Source of the DNA: Branchiostoma floridae
Taxonomy: Eukaryota > Chordata > Leptocardii > Amphioxiformes > Branchiostomatidae
Assembly: GCF_000003815.2 (NCBI RefSeq)
Contig: NW_023365792.1
Coordinates: 33,807-59,961 of the forward strand
DNA length: 26,155 bases
Direction of reading: 5' to 3'
The notes under the pieces were generated by a model. The model saw only the letters and a list, made by a program, of their open reading frames with translations. It did not search any database and was not told where the DNA came from. The stretch's first letter is position 1; each line of letters begins with the position of its first letter. Below, in pieces: positions 1 to 8,890 of this stretch. The translations under genes were made by a program, and so were the position numbers.

Positions 1-170
1 ACGAACACGCACAATTACTGCCGCAAGTACCCGGAGACGCCTCGGTGGTCCTTCGTTCGCGTTAGTAATTGCACAAAACAAAAATCTGCATGAGCAAACA
101 AAAAGTCATGAGAAAATGGGGCGTATACTGACAAGAATTTTCATTTAATTTTGGTCCGTCACAACCGCTA

Positions 171-225
171 TGACGTAAAACTTTACTGCTGGCCGTAGCA
201 TAAAAAATGGCGGAAAAATGGCGGC
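171..225 (+). promoter_or_regulatory. CRE-like site and doubled ATGGCGG motif at a possible first exon
   Basis: A CRE-like TGACGTAA lies at 171-178. Two AAATGGCGG motifs follow at 205-213 and 216-224, 11 bp apart. AANATGGCGGC is the known YY1 consensus and also the TISU element that places the start codon in short 5'UTRs. Both copies here carry an ATG. The sequence therefore could be a core promoter with start codon at 207. This is inference from motifs only, and no transcript support is visible. Confidence 0.25.
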
Positions 226-392
226 GTACGTTCAATTTGACCCATTCAGCCGTAGATCCGGGCGATAATGCAACGGTTCCTCACACTTTTACACGAGTTG
301 TAGGTCACCAAAAGAAATTCAAGATTGCTGTTGAATCATGCTCGTCTTGTGCCGTGAGCACATGTGATTATTATCTACAAATCTGGCGATGA
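207..392 (+). CDS. Possible small first exon, unidentified
   Basis: An open frame of 61 codons begins at the first ATGGCGG. The product starts MAEKWRRTFNL and ends with a Cys-rich stretch (ESCSSCAVSTC). I recognise no family. No strong splice donor is evident, although GTAGGT occurs within it near 299. The only support is the TISU/YY1-like start context and an upstream CRE-like site. A chance ORF is at least as likely. No other coding signal is seen in 1-206. Confidence 0.15.
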   Translation: MAEKWRRTFNLTHSAVDPGDNATVPHTFTRVVGHQKKFKIAVESCSSCAVSTCDYYLQIWR

Positions 393-714
393 ACGTGACA
401 GTGTGTTTGTCCCACGACGAGCTCGCCTGCCCCGAAAATGACCTGAAAACTTTTGGCCTTGTTGTCTTCGAATGCATTGTTATCGATGCTTTGTAAATGA
501 TGTATTGGACACCTAGATGTCTGAAGTGTGCATACCTCAGAAATAACTATTGTTGCATGTGTAGATCTCTTTAAGTTCCACTATTTTTAATCGACCGGTA
601 TAAGGCTTATGACCGGTATTATGCCAATGCATGTTAAATACCCCCAGGTGTTTGTTTTTTTTTTTCACTTTTTAATAGAGGCCTTAAACTCAACTTTATT
701 TATTTTTGGGAGGG
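393..714. other. No gene seen
   Basis: AT-rich sequence with homopolymer T near 650-665 and no convincing reading frame. A short frame at 609-818 is made of T-rich sequence and runs into the satellite that follows; I do not regard it as coding. Confidence 0.5.
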
Positions 715-1260
715 TCATTTTTATACAAAAAAATATATATTTTGGCCCCTTGCCCTTGTATTACAACCTAATGACGTGCAATTTTTGGTCCAGATGTGCA
801 TTGGACATATGCCCATAGGACGCCATCGACACTTTTGGTATACATCACTTCAAAAATGAGTTGGGGTTTGAGGCCATTTTGTGACAAAAAATGTATATTT
901 TTGACTCCCATGCCCTTTTATTAAAGCCAAATGACCTGAAATTTGATACGAAGGGGCGTGGCACATGTGCCCACAGCACCTCATTTTCACTTTGGGCACA
1001 CATTTCATGAAATTTTGGATTATTTTGACATTTTAGCCAAAAACTGTATAGGTTTCCCTCCTATACATTTGTATGGAATCCAAAGGACCTGAAATTTGGT
1101 ATGAGGATGCCTACAGAACGTATGTGCCCACAGGACTCCATTTACACTTTTACATCACATTTACATCACTTCAAAAATAGTTAGATTTCAGATTTTTTTG
1201 CGATTTTGGTTCAAAAATGTATATTTTTGCTTCCTTTGTCATGAAATAGTCAACTGATTT
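715..1260. repeat. Diverged satellite-like tandem repeat, period about 155-175 bp
   Basis: Four units begin near 718, 882, 1036 and 1210; the last is partial. Each starts with a CAAAAAATGTATATTTTTG-like block. It then has CTCCC.TGCCCTT.TATTA, AATGACCTGAAATTTG, a TGTGCCCA.AGGAC.CCAT block and ACATCACTTCAAAAAT. The units are clearly related but old, with many substitutions and small indels. The order of the blocks is the same in every unit, which argues for tandem duplication rather than scattered similarity. Confidence 0.7.
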
Positions 1261-1887
1261 TGGTATAGGGGTAGCTTTGCACTAGAAATGGGAAATGGGT
1301 CACATAGACCATTCCATTTACATAGATAGGGGTGTTCTGGGAGAGTCCATTCTTGTATGGAGGGGCAACTTTTAAAAATCCAGTTAATTGAAAATTGTAG
1401 TGGGATGATGTTGTTGGATAAAACAATTTATGCTAAAGATTAATATAGAACAGTGCATTTGCGAATGGAGATGACCATGGATTGAAATATGCTTTCTTTG
1501 CTCCAGGGAAAATGTTGTTCTTTCTATTTTTTTCCGTAACTTTGGCCAAATCAAATTGCAGTTTGTACCTGTGCTATAGAAAAGTTGTGCCGCCGACGGG
1601 ATGTTTATTTACACTGTAAGCACATGCAGCCACTGACCTTACTTGCGGTGTTCTCGACAATTTTGCCATATTATGTGTTCCAAAATGACATGAAAAGAAT
1701 GCCGACATAGTTTTACATATATCCTGTCGGATTATTTTATTCGTACTTGTAGCTTTTCATACTACGTTACAATCATACACTCAGCTATCAATGGGTATCA
1801 TCGTAGATTATAGTTTTGTGAGCTGTTTATTGTGAAATCGTAGGAACTTGTGGATCTCTGCGGAAGGCTTTTGGCATCTTGCATAAC
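1261..1887. other. No gene seen
   Basis: Unique-looking AT-rich sequence without a long reading frame, RNA gene or obvious repeat. Confidence 0.5.
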
Positions 1888-1968
1888 TTTTTACAAGTTC
1901 TGCAGATAATTGCGAGACATTCAGAACATTTTACGTGTTCTACAGAAGATTGCGGGACGTTCTGTGAC
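1888..1968. repeat. 40-bp tandem duplication
   Basis: TTACAAGTTCTGCAGATAAT at 1891 recurs as TTACGTGTTCTACAGAAGAT at 1931. The two copies continue in parallel through TTGCGAGACATTC and TTGCGGGACGTTC. The period is 40 bp, with two diverged copies. Confidence 0.7.
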
Positions 1969-2133
1969 CGAAAGACAAGGGATGTCTAAAACGGTCTTGC
2001 GCAACTTAAAGCGTACTTACTGTTGACATTTACTGTTGACACATATACAAATATATTTCTATTATAAAAGTACTATATTAGAAGTGTGTCATTGTGTATA
2101 TATATATAAGGTACCGAATAAAGCACTAGGTAA

Positions 2134-2233
2134 NNNNNNNNNNNNNNNNNNNNNNNNNNNNNNNNNNNNNNNNNNNNNNNNNNNNNNNNNNNNNNNNNNN
2201 NNNNNNNNNNNNNNNNNNNNNNNNNNNNNNNNN
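2134..2233. other. Assembly gap (100 N)
   Basis: Exactly 100 N, the usual placeholder for a gap of unknown size. It abuts the minisatellite that starts at 2234, so the 5' end of that array is not seen and its true length is unknown. Confidence 0.98.
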
Positions 2234-3291
2234 TTCCAGCCAGGGAGGCAGTGTCAAATAGGACCGCTGGATTTCCAGCAAGGGTGTCAGTGTTAAACAG
2301 AGCCGCTGGATTTCCAGCCAGGGAGGCAGTGTTGAACAGTGCCGCTGGAAATCCAGCCAGGGAGGCAGTGTTGAACAGTGCCGCTGGAAATCTGGTGAGG
2401 GTGCCAGTGTTAAACAGAGCCGCTGGATTTCCAGCCAGGGAGGCAGTGTTGAGCCAGGGAGGCAGTGTTGAACAGGGCCGCTGGAAATCCAGCCATGAAG
2501 GCAGTGTTGAACAGGGCCGCTGGATTTCCAGCCAGGGAGGCAGTGTTGAACAGTGCCGCTGGAAATCCAGCCATGATGGCAGTGTTGAACAGGGCCGCTG
2601 GATTTCCAGCCAGGGAGGCAGTGTTGAACAGGGCCGCTGGAAATCCAGCCATGATGGCAGTGTTGAACAGTGCCGCTGGAAATCCAGCCAGGGAGGCAGT
2701 GTTGAACAGGGCCGCTGGAAATCCAGCCATGATGGCAGTGTTGAACAGGGTCGCTGGATTTCCAGCCAGGCAGGCAGTGTTGAAGTTGAACAGTGCCGCT
2801 GGATTTCAAGCCAGGCAGGCAGTGTTGAACAGGGTCGCTGGATTTCCAGCCGGGAGGCAGTGTTGAACAGTGCCGCTGGAAATCCAGCCATGGAGGCAGT
2901 GTTAAACAGGACCGCTGGAAATCCAGCGAGGGAGGCAGTGTTGAACAGTGCCGCTGGAAATCCAGCCAGGGAGGCAGTGTTGAGCCAGGGAGGCAGTGTT
3001 GAGCCAGGGAGGCAGTATTGAACAGGGCCGCTGGAAATCCAGCCAGGGAGGCAGTGTTGAACAGTGCTGCTGGAAATCCAGCGAGGGAGGCAGTGTTGAA
3101 CAGGGCCACTGGATTTCCAGCCAGGGAGGCAGTGTTGAACAGGACCGCTGGAATTCCAGCCAAAGAATGATCTTGCTCTGGGCCGCTGGATTTCCAGCCA
3201 GAGTAGAAGTCAAATGGAAGCCGCTGGAAATCCAACCAGACAAAAGCCTATGGTAAGGCGCTGGAATTCCAGCCAGGGAAGCCAGTCTTGA
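2234..3291. repeat. 39-bp minisatellite with a flipping palindromic core
   Basis: About 26 units with a 39-bp period. Each has a 14-bp inverted repeat GCTGGA-NN-TCCAGC followed by a GGAGGCAGTGTTGAACAGGG-like spacer. The central dinucleotide is AA in about half the units and TT in the others; each form is the reverse complement of the other. Two units near the 3' edge (3147-3160 and 3260-3273) carry the fully self-complementary GCTGGAATTCCAGC. Spacers vary between CAGGGAGG and CATGATGG. Some units are partial, for example the repeated GAGCCAGGGAGGCAGTGTT near 2452 and 2980-3010. The last three units are more diverged. Because 39 is a multiple of three and the unit lacks stops, long frames are open on both strands; I consider them by-products of the repeat. 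From memory, palindrome-containing minisatellites called mirages are reported in amphioxus; membership is unverified. Confidence 0.95.
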
Positions 3292-3319
3292 GTAGGGTTT
3301 AGGAGTACATAACATCATA

Positions 3320-3578
3320 TTATGCACAAATAGTACCCAGATCTAAAAATCGTGTCAACTTGAGACAATAATAATGTCTCAAGTTGCATCTGAATCCGTT
3401 GTAGTTGCTTTCGTTTGGGACAGCTTTAATGTTGATGTTGTCAAAGAAGACAATCCTAGGCTTGGTGCAGTCCATGTGGTTTGCCTTCTGCTTTTCTGCA
3501 AAGGTGAACAGAAAGTTCCATGCTGCCTTGTAGGAAGTGGCAACACCCATCCATAGTATGCAACATGGAGATGCAGAC
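3320..3578 (-). CDS. Candidate internal or terminal exon, unidentified
   Basis: On the minus strand a strong acceptor (TTTCCTTTCTTCTGCAG) ends at 3579. An open frame then runs to a stop at 3320. The product reads protein-like: LWMGVATSYKAAWNFLFTF, then a PRIVFFDNINIKA segment and NESNYNGFRC. The FFDN segment recalls the start of the DUF6589-like block near 9.56 kb (TFDNVDIR), but the rest does not follow that family, so I do not assign it. The 3' part of the frame overlaps a 12-bp hairpin. It is probably a transposon-derived exon. Confidence 0.35.
3356..3386. repeat. Perfect 12-bp inverted repeat with 7-nt loop
   Basis: CAACTTGAGACA (3356-3367), loop ATAATAA, then TGTCTCAAGTTG (3375-3386), which is exactly complementary. 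It lies inside the 3' part of the minus-strand exon candidate, so it would form a hairpin in that RNA. No T-run follows on either strand. Confidence 0.8.
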
Positions 3579-3659
3579 CTGCAGAAGAAAGGAAATGCAG
3601 ACAAAAGGAATACCTAGAATAGTGACCTGTCAAATCTATGATAGTATACAAGAAGCAAA

Positions 3660-4185
3660 TGTGTTCAAAGATGTGTACATATGTATGTAAACATAAACTT
3701 TTCATGAGAATAAAATTTCCTTGGTTACACTGCAGTAGTAAATACAAAAGTTCATTTTGTTGCAGCTTGGCTTTTACACTAAGATTCAGTTGCAACTTTA
3801 AGAAAAAAAAATCATATTGCAGCTGTACATACAGTGAGACTGGATAGTAATTACATTTTCACCAGGATGAAATGTGCATATGTATGAAATACACAATCAG
3901 CTTGAAACTTGTCTTCAAGAAATAATATTCTCCTTGGTACAATGTGTTCAAAGATATGTACGTATGTATAAATAAACTTTTGTTGAGAATGAAATGTTTC
4001 CTTGGTTACATTGTAGGAGTAGTACACAAGGTGATTTTGTTGCAACTTGATTTTAGACATTACAAATGTACAAGACTAAGATTCAGTTGCAACTTTCAGA
4101 AAAAAAATTACCTTACAATGTAGTTGTACATACAAGACTTCCTTTGTCCACCAGTGGTTTCACCAGGTTGAAAATTCACCAGGTT
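3660..4185. repeat. Tandem duplication, period about 293 bp
   Basis: TGTGTTCAAAGAT.TGTAC.TATGTAT at 3660 recurs at 3953. Both copies continue through TTTCCTTGGTTACA, TTTTGTTGCA, AAGATTCAGTTGCAACTTT and TGTACATACA, and end near a TTTCACCAGG.TGAAA block (about 3858 and 4160). The copies differ by substitutions and a small insertion. The second ends in a further short tandem repeat of TTCACCAGGTTGAAAA (4160-4195). No coding function is apparent. Confidence 0.75.
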
Positions 4186-4822
4186 GAAAATTCACCGGAT
4201 ATCAAGGTTCACTATCCACAACCATTTACAACTATATACATTTGCACAATCGACAGACATTAATAAAAAGTATTTAATAAAAAAATCTCTTCATGGTACA
4301 TAATGTACCCATAACTCTAGTAACTATACCTCTCATTTGCGTCTGGGGGGGGGGGGGGGATTTGGGACTAGCTCCTCAAGGGCAGGGGCGCCACTCCCTG
4401 TCCGCCATCCTGTAGGTGGGCGGCGGGGAGTACCCCTAACTCTAGGACTAAATTTCATTTACATATTCTCTTGCAATTTCTCGACAATGTTGGGTGGGAT
4501 TTTATCCCCAGTTAGTTTAAAATGTGCGACAATAGTTTTTGTTAAATGTACATATACATCGGGTTCCCTGCACTGCTCTTATATTGAACATATTTTTTTT
4601 GCCTAGGGCTCCCCTGTACATTAATAGTTTCGCTTTTTCCTCAATGAGCCATTCAATTTTTCCTACTTTGACTCTTTTCTTGTCATCAAAAAATACAACC
4701 ATGTCATTCTTTTTTGGCTTACTGTTGCCTCCTCTTCTTCTGTGCTACACAGGGCTGCTGACTCTGCTGTCTCTTTTTTTTTTCCTTTGTTAGTTACCTA
4801 TTGAAAAGATACATTTGAAAAA
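4186..4822. other. No gene seen; contains a G15 run
   Basis: A run of 15 G at 4345-4359 is followed by a G/C-rich stretch to about 4440, and AT-rich sequence lies beyond. The short plus-strand frame through the G-run encodes low-complexity Gly and is not credible as a gene. Confidence 0.5.
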
Positions 4823-5039
4823 CTAAACCAAATTATCGATAAGTGCCATGGCGTGGTCTGATACAAATAAAGAGCGTCGGTGGAAAGAGCAGTAGAGGGA
4901 TATCCCTTTCAAAAGTCCCTCTGTGGAGGTCGGTCTGTTCCTCAAGTCTTGAACCTCTCTCTGGATATCAGCTAACTGGGTCAGAACGTCCTGGAGTAAC
5001 CCCAACGGAAAAGGAACCAAAGTGCGAACCGACGGGAAA
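4823..5039 (-). CDS. Candidate exon with coiled-coil-like helix, unidentified
   Basis: On the minus strand the acceptor TTGCTTTATTTTAG ends at 5040 and an open frame runs to a stop at 4823. The product contains LLQDVLTQLADIQREVQDLR, a heptad-like amphipathic helix, followed by NRPTSTEGLLKG. A second acceptor-like CTCCAG inside (about 5000) would start the exon at DVLTQ. Helical segments like this are common in transposon- and gag-like proteins, but no family is recognised. It lies downstream, on the same strand, of the Ulp1-like and DM-domain exons. Confidence 0.3.
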
Positions 5040-5595
5040 CTAAAATAAAGCAACAAAAAGATAGAAAAACAAAACACACCAAACAAAAGGAGGGAACAAA
5101 GTACAACCACAAATAAGTGTCAGCAACATTAGTCTTTTTGAAAATAATACACATTTAAAACAATCACTAAATTCTCTAACAAAGGTTACCATGCGGCGTA
5201 CACTACCCAAATCCGTCCTAACAGCTCACTATTTCTCCGCCTTCCGAAGGTGTGTACTACCTGCCCGCGCTACCACCTGTTGAATCAAATCTTTTCTCAT
5301 CCGGACACTCACACTATTCTGCGGAACTTGATTCACATCTACAACCCAATGAATCAGAAAATGTATCAGTGCCACTACTCAGTAGACATAAGATGTGGAT
5401 GGTGTACCTGGTACAGCTGACATTTGCTCGCTTTCTGCATCATTACAATGTTTTTATATCTAAATGTTAACTTAGTACACATACATGATACATGTATTCC
5501 GAAGGCTGGTGTGTGATGTCAAGTTAGAAAAAAAAATACATACCAAACCGTGCCTGTTATTTGCTCGCAGTCGGAGGATCTTGTCCCGGATGTGG
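5040..5595. other. No gene seen
   Basis: Intron-like or intergenic AT-rich sequence. A short plus-strand frame (5252-5470) shows no recognisable content or splice signals. Confidence 0.4.
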
Positions 5596-5894
5596 TTAAA
5601 GTAGGCCCCTGAACCTTCTGTTGTCCTTGAGTTGTTCATCTGTTTTCTTCAGGAATGTTAGCAAGATTGTCCTGTCATGGACATGTGCTGCGTTCCAACT
5701 GTGTTGTTACAGCAGCGAGGCAAATGTCATCTTGTAGGCCCACTTGTAGACTAACATTTCTTTTGGAGAAAATCTCCCTTTTTCCACACTTGTTGCTTCC
5801 ATTAGTGTACTGCGCTGGGCCTCCAAGCGATGATTGCCATCAATTGTCTCTATACAGTACATGTGCAGTTTTCCTTTGTCAAAGTGTGTTTTGA
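5596..5894 (-). CDS. Candidate exon with one internal stop, unidentified
   Basis: On the minus strand an acceptor-like GATAGCTGTTCAG ends at 5895. One frame then reads KTHFDKGKLHMYCIETIDG and later SVEKGRFSPKEMLVYKWAY. It meets a TAA at 5707-5709 and resumes in the same frame as a charged helix (DRTILLTFLKKTDEQLKDNR) to a stop near 5596. Frame continuity across a single stop suggests a decayed coding exon. It follows the Ulp1-like exons on the same strand but does not show the His-Trp or Gln-Cys motifs expected of that peptidase. Confidence 0.3.
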
Positions 5895-6111
5895 CTGAAC
5901 AGCTATCTATACATTCTAAAGGTTCCAAGGTTTCGGAGCGGACACACCTCCTTCATGGGAGGGGCTAACCTCTGTGTCTTGAGAGTAGACTGTAGTTGTG
6001 CCATTGGGTCTACAATGCTACATGTACTGTTCTTTACTTGTAACTAAAACTTCACAATATGTCAACAATTTGACTGACATACTTTTATGATTATTATTGC
6101 ATTTAACATAC

Positions 6112-6610
6112 CTGCGACTTTGCCTCTTTCTCCACGATGGGCAACAGGACATTTACTATCTGCAATATGGTGACATTAACTCAGATGATCATGAGTGCAC
6201 TGCCTTGATAATTCGGAAACATAATACTGGAAGCAATGTTTGAATCAACATATCTAAATTAGTCTGTGTCATGTTATTAGGAGAGCCTGTAATGCTGGGA
6301 AGAGGAAACCATGTCCTATTATAATGTTACAGTGTTACACCAGCCTTATGACTAGATTAACACCGGTGGTCTGCAATAGAAAGCACAACCCTTACCGAGT
6401 CAAGCAGCCATGCACGTGGCCTCACTAGTGACATGAGGTCCAAAATCCGCAGTCGGTAGCTTCCCACCTCGCACAAGAAAAGACCGTTACATGTTTGTTA
6501 TCCCCTGAGATTCTCTTTTTGTAATGTCTTTTTGATCTTGTCCGAGACCCAGGCTTTGGCCATCTGCGTGGATGTAACGTATACCCCACGGGCAGGGTTT
6601 CCGACAGGCA
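6112..6610 (-). pseudogene. Two exons resembling the start of an Ulp1/C48 peptidase domain
   Basis: Exon 1 (6610-6396) has acceptor TATTTGCAG and donor GTAAGG. It holds 2 leftover bases plus 71 codons, with one in-frame TAA at codon 37. Exon 2 (6159-6112) has acceptor ATTGCAG, donor GTATGT, and 16 codons. The 236-bp intron is phase 0, so the two exons join in frame. Across the junction the product reads VRPRAWLLDS then IVNVLLPIVEKEA. This fits the W-L-x-D-x-x-I-N motif that opens the Ulp1 (SUMO protease, family C48) fold. The catalytic His, Asp and Cys regions were not found downstream, so the call is tentative. Some DNA transposons carry Ulp1-like domains, so this could be one of those rather than a host gene. 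The internal stop suggests decay. Confidence 0.4.
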
Positions 6611-6811
6611 CTGCAAATACACATTAGAGCATCCATTCAGACCAAATGGTTAAACACCACCGGTATACCTGACATGGGGTGAAACGCACTGTTGTGTACC
6701 ACACTTGTTTTGCAAACATTTTATGTGGAGAGGTGAAAGACGCTGGAGGTGAAAGTGGATGTTTGAAGGCCGTAGTTGTCGGTCGTCCAGGAGTCGTTGG
6801 AGGTGTGGGAG

Positions 6812-7910
6812 CTATAGCCAGTTAGGCTTCTCTAATCTCATAGCTGATCCCACAACCTCCAGAAAGGGGAATCCCTGCTGGCGCAGGACCCAGAAACGTC
6901 TGATGACCTCTGCAGAAATAGACGTACAATTTACAGTTCAGTGGATGAGAACACCAAAATAAATTATTTTGAAGGAAACGACACTGTATTCGTCGTAAAG
7001 GCATTGCATTCAATAGGGATGGATAATGTCAGTTTGGGCAATATGCAGAGCCGCAAGCCGACTTGCGAGAACATGCTGCAAATATCTAGATTCGGTTATT
7101 TGTTCCATACATCAAATAATGCTCTTTGTGAATTTGAATACAAGTCTCAGGTTGGTGGGTTCTTACCAGGTTCCTCCAGGATTGCGATTAGCTGGTCCAC
7201 GGCCTGCTCCATGTTGGTAGTCGCCTTCCTTATGTCCCTGAGAACTGAGGCCCAGGTTCTCTTTGGCCCCAGGAAACATGTCTACTAGGTAGTTGACGTC
7301 GCTGTCCAAGTCCAACCCCGCTTGGTCAGAGCTAGAGGGTGGTGGCATCTGTCGGCTCTCTGAGTCAGACACCTGGAAGGGAGCAAACTCGGATGACGGG
7401 CCTGCTACTGCCTCCTCTGGGCGGGGGTTGTAGCCCTTGTACATACACGAAGGTGTATGTGGCTCTGGATCGCTTTTTACCAGATGCTTCTGCCATAGAT
7501 TCCTCAACGGCCTTACGGGCACGGATGTGCGCCAACGGATGCTGCCCTGGTGTGTGGCTTGATTAGTTCGCCATCTTTCTGTTTATGTCCTCGTAAAGCT
7601 TTTGGTTTGGGATTCCCCGTACCACCTGTTTCTCCCTACGCTTGGCAGAGGTGCTGGTTGGCTTGGTAGCTCCAATGCTGCGGCCAAAGTTCGCAATGTT
7701 GATCACGTCGGCCACAGACATGTCGGATCCGACCTCTCTCTTCGCGTTTATCTCACTGGCATGTTCCTGTCTATACGATGTGACCTGTTGACAGCCAGGA
7801 CACTGGCAGTATTTCCAGTGGCACTGCCGCTTGTGTCCTTTCACGGCCACGACGACCCCGTGAACACGGCAACGTTTGCAAGTATACTCTCTCTTGTCAG
7901 TTCCACTCAT
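6812..7910 (-). pseudogene. DM-domain gene with C-terminal CUE/DMA-like domain, two exons, disrupted
   Basis: From ATG at 7910 the product carries a canonical DM zinc module at residues 11-40: Cys11, Cys14, His17-Gly18, KGHK with His26, then Cys30, Cys35, Cys37, Cys40. DM domains bind the DNA minor groove in Dmrt/doublesex transcription factors. The frame hits TAA after residue 115 (about 7563). In-frame coding-like sequence continues (HIRARKAVEESMAEAS), then shifts to an acidic Pro/Ser linker and NYLVDMFPGAK. After another one-base shift comes a helical segment ending NMEQAVDQLIAILEEP. MFP...AVDQLI resembles CUE or the Dmrt-specific DMA domain. Donor GTAAGA follows at 7166. The acceptor TATTTCTGCAG (ending at 6910) joins in phase to a final exon (6909-6812, VIRRFWVLRQQGFP..., stop). 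One stop plus two frameshifts suggest a pseudogene, though sequencing errors or an unseen short intron (GTAAAAAG...GAGGCAG) could explain part. It lies between transposon-like exons on the same strand. Confidence 0.8.
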
Positions 7911-7956
7911 GGCTCGGGTGCTCAGGGGAATGAGGACGAAACGTTATGGCCTGCGC

Positions 7957-8031
7957 TTTATTACAAAACCTAACAGCAAAAAATCTCTCACATAGGTGCG
8001 ATGTGGTACCATCTGGCACTGGTGGTTTATT
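7957..8031 (-). terminator. Possible poly(A) signals
   Basis: On the minus strand AATAAA occurs at 8026-8031 and 7957-7962, which is 135 and 204 bp past the stop codon at 8166. They would serve the terminal exon upstream. They lie just before the DM-domain start codon at 7910, so two separate minus-strand transcription units are likely. Confidence 0.4.
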
Positions 8032-8165
8032 GCCCTGGCACTGCTTATCACCAGACCCCACATTGAGTTCGCATCTCGCACGCCAAACATTTCTTTTTTC
8101 AATAAAAAAAACGGAAAAAAACTCTAGAGCGAACAAAGGCGAATGGCCACCCACAAAGTTCTGCC

Positions 8166-8351
8166 TTAGTTGTTGGCCATTTGTTGTTTAATCCAGTCGA
8201 GGTAGATAATCTTGGCTGATGTTTCTCTTGATTTAGCGAATAAGGTTTCCTGTGGTGAGTCCACCTCAGGCTCTTCTGCATTAACGGTGACGAACACATC
8301 GGATGATGACATGATTGCACCCTCCAGTGTGTGAGGATCCATCTTGGCCAG
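8166..8351 (-). CDS. Candidate terminal exon, unidentified
   Basis: The acceptor TTTGTTACCTCAG ends at 8352 and is followed by exactly 61 codons and a stop. The product begins LAKMDPHTLEGAIMSSSDVF, has an acidic middle (NAEEPEVDS), and ends IIYLDWIKQQMANN. Two AATAAA signals follow. It lies downstream of the DUF6589-like block and could be the 3' exon of the same transcript, but the joining exons are uncertain. A small exon between them (about 8670-8600 minus, Lys-rich NKSKTKKATASPTRG) is also possible. No family is recognised. Confidence 0.4.
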   Translation of the reverse strand: MAKMDPHTLEGAIMSSSDVFVTVNAEEPEVDSPQETLFAKSRETSAKIIYLDWIKQQMANN

Positions 8352-8699
8352 CTGAGGTAACAAATGTGCAAGGAATAGTGAAATAAATCCAATACTGAAA
8401 TGTATTAAGACAGAGAAAAGTCGGCAGATGTTCAACATCTGCCTGCCAGAACGATACATTAATAGAAACTTTGGATGTATCAGTGATATCAACACTTTTC
8501 TTCATTATAAAAGCCCCATCTCTCCTGAACAGGCATCTTTAGAGGTATAAGAGGCCCCAGGTCCAGCACAGCACTATTGATTGTTCAATAGACTTGGATG
8601 TACCTCGGGTCGGCGATGCAGTGGCTTTCTTTGTTTTAGATTTGTTGACCTGCATCTTTTTTTACCTGCCACCATTTAATACTTGTTCAGCTTTCTTAC

Positions 8700-8890
8700 A
8701 ATGTTTGCAGGACAACTTCAATCTTGCTGCTTGAAGGAGACGTCATTACTCCCTGAATGTAGCCCGTCTCACCACGTCCTTGTGTTGTTTCTCGTTGACG
8801 TTTGGCGATCTCCGCGAGGGATAGGCCTGCCTTCGTAGATTTGGATTTTCGGCCCTTAGAAGCGACCTTTTCTTTGGTTGATAATTGCAT
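8700..8890 (-). CDS. Candidate basic exon (Lys/Arg-rich), downstream of DUF6589-like block
   Basis: The frame begins in the preceding exon region and reads STKEKVASKGRKSKSTKAGL, then SLAEIAKRQRETTQGR. Possible donors are GTGAGA near 8766 and GTAAGA at 8699. The sequence is highly basic and could be a nuclear-localisation or DNA-binding tail. It is shifted in frame relative to the DUF6589-like block that overlaps its start, so either a splice junction or a frameshift lies near 8890. Confidence 0.35.

Noticed and set aside
2126-3235. Long open frames on both strands through the minisatellite (up to about 370 codons)
   Set aside because: The unit is 39 bp with no stop codon in several frames, so open frames arise automatically. 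They run across the N gap, and both strands are equally open. No start, splice or domain evidence supports coding.
4337-4606. Plus-strand frame with poly-Gly
   Set aside because: It is produced by the G15 run and a G/C-rich patch; the rest is not protein-like.
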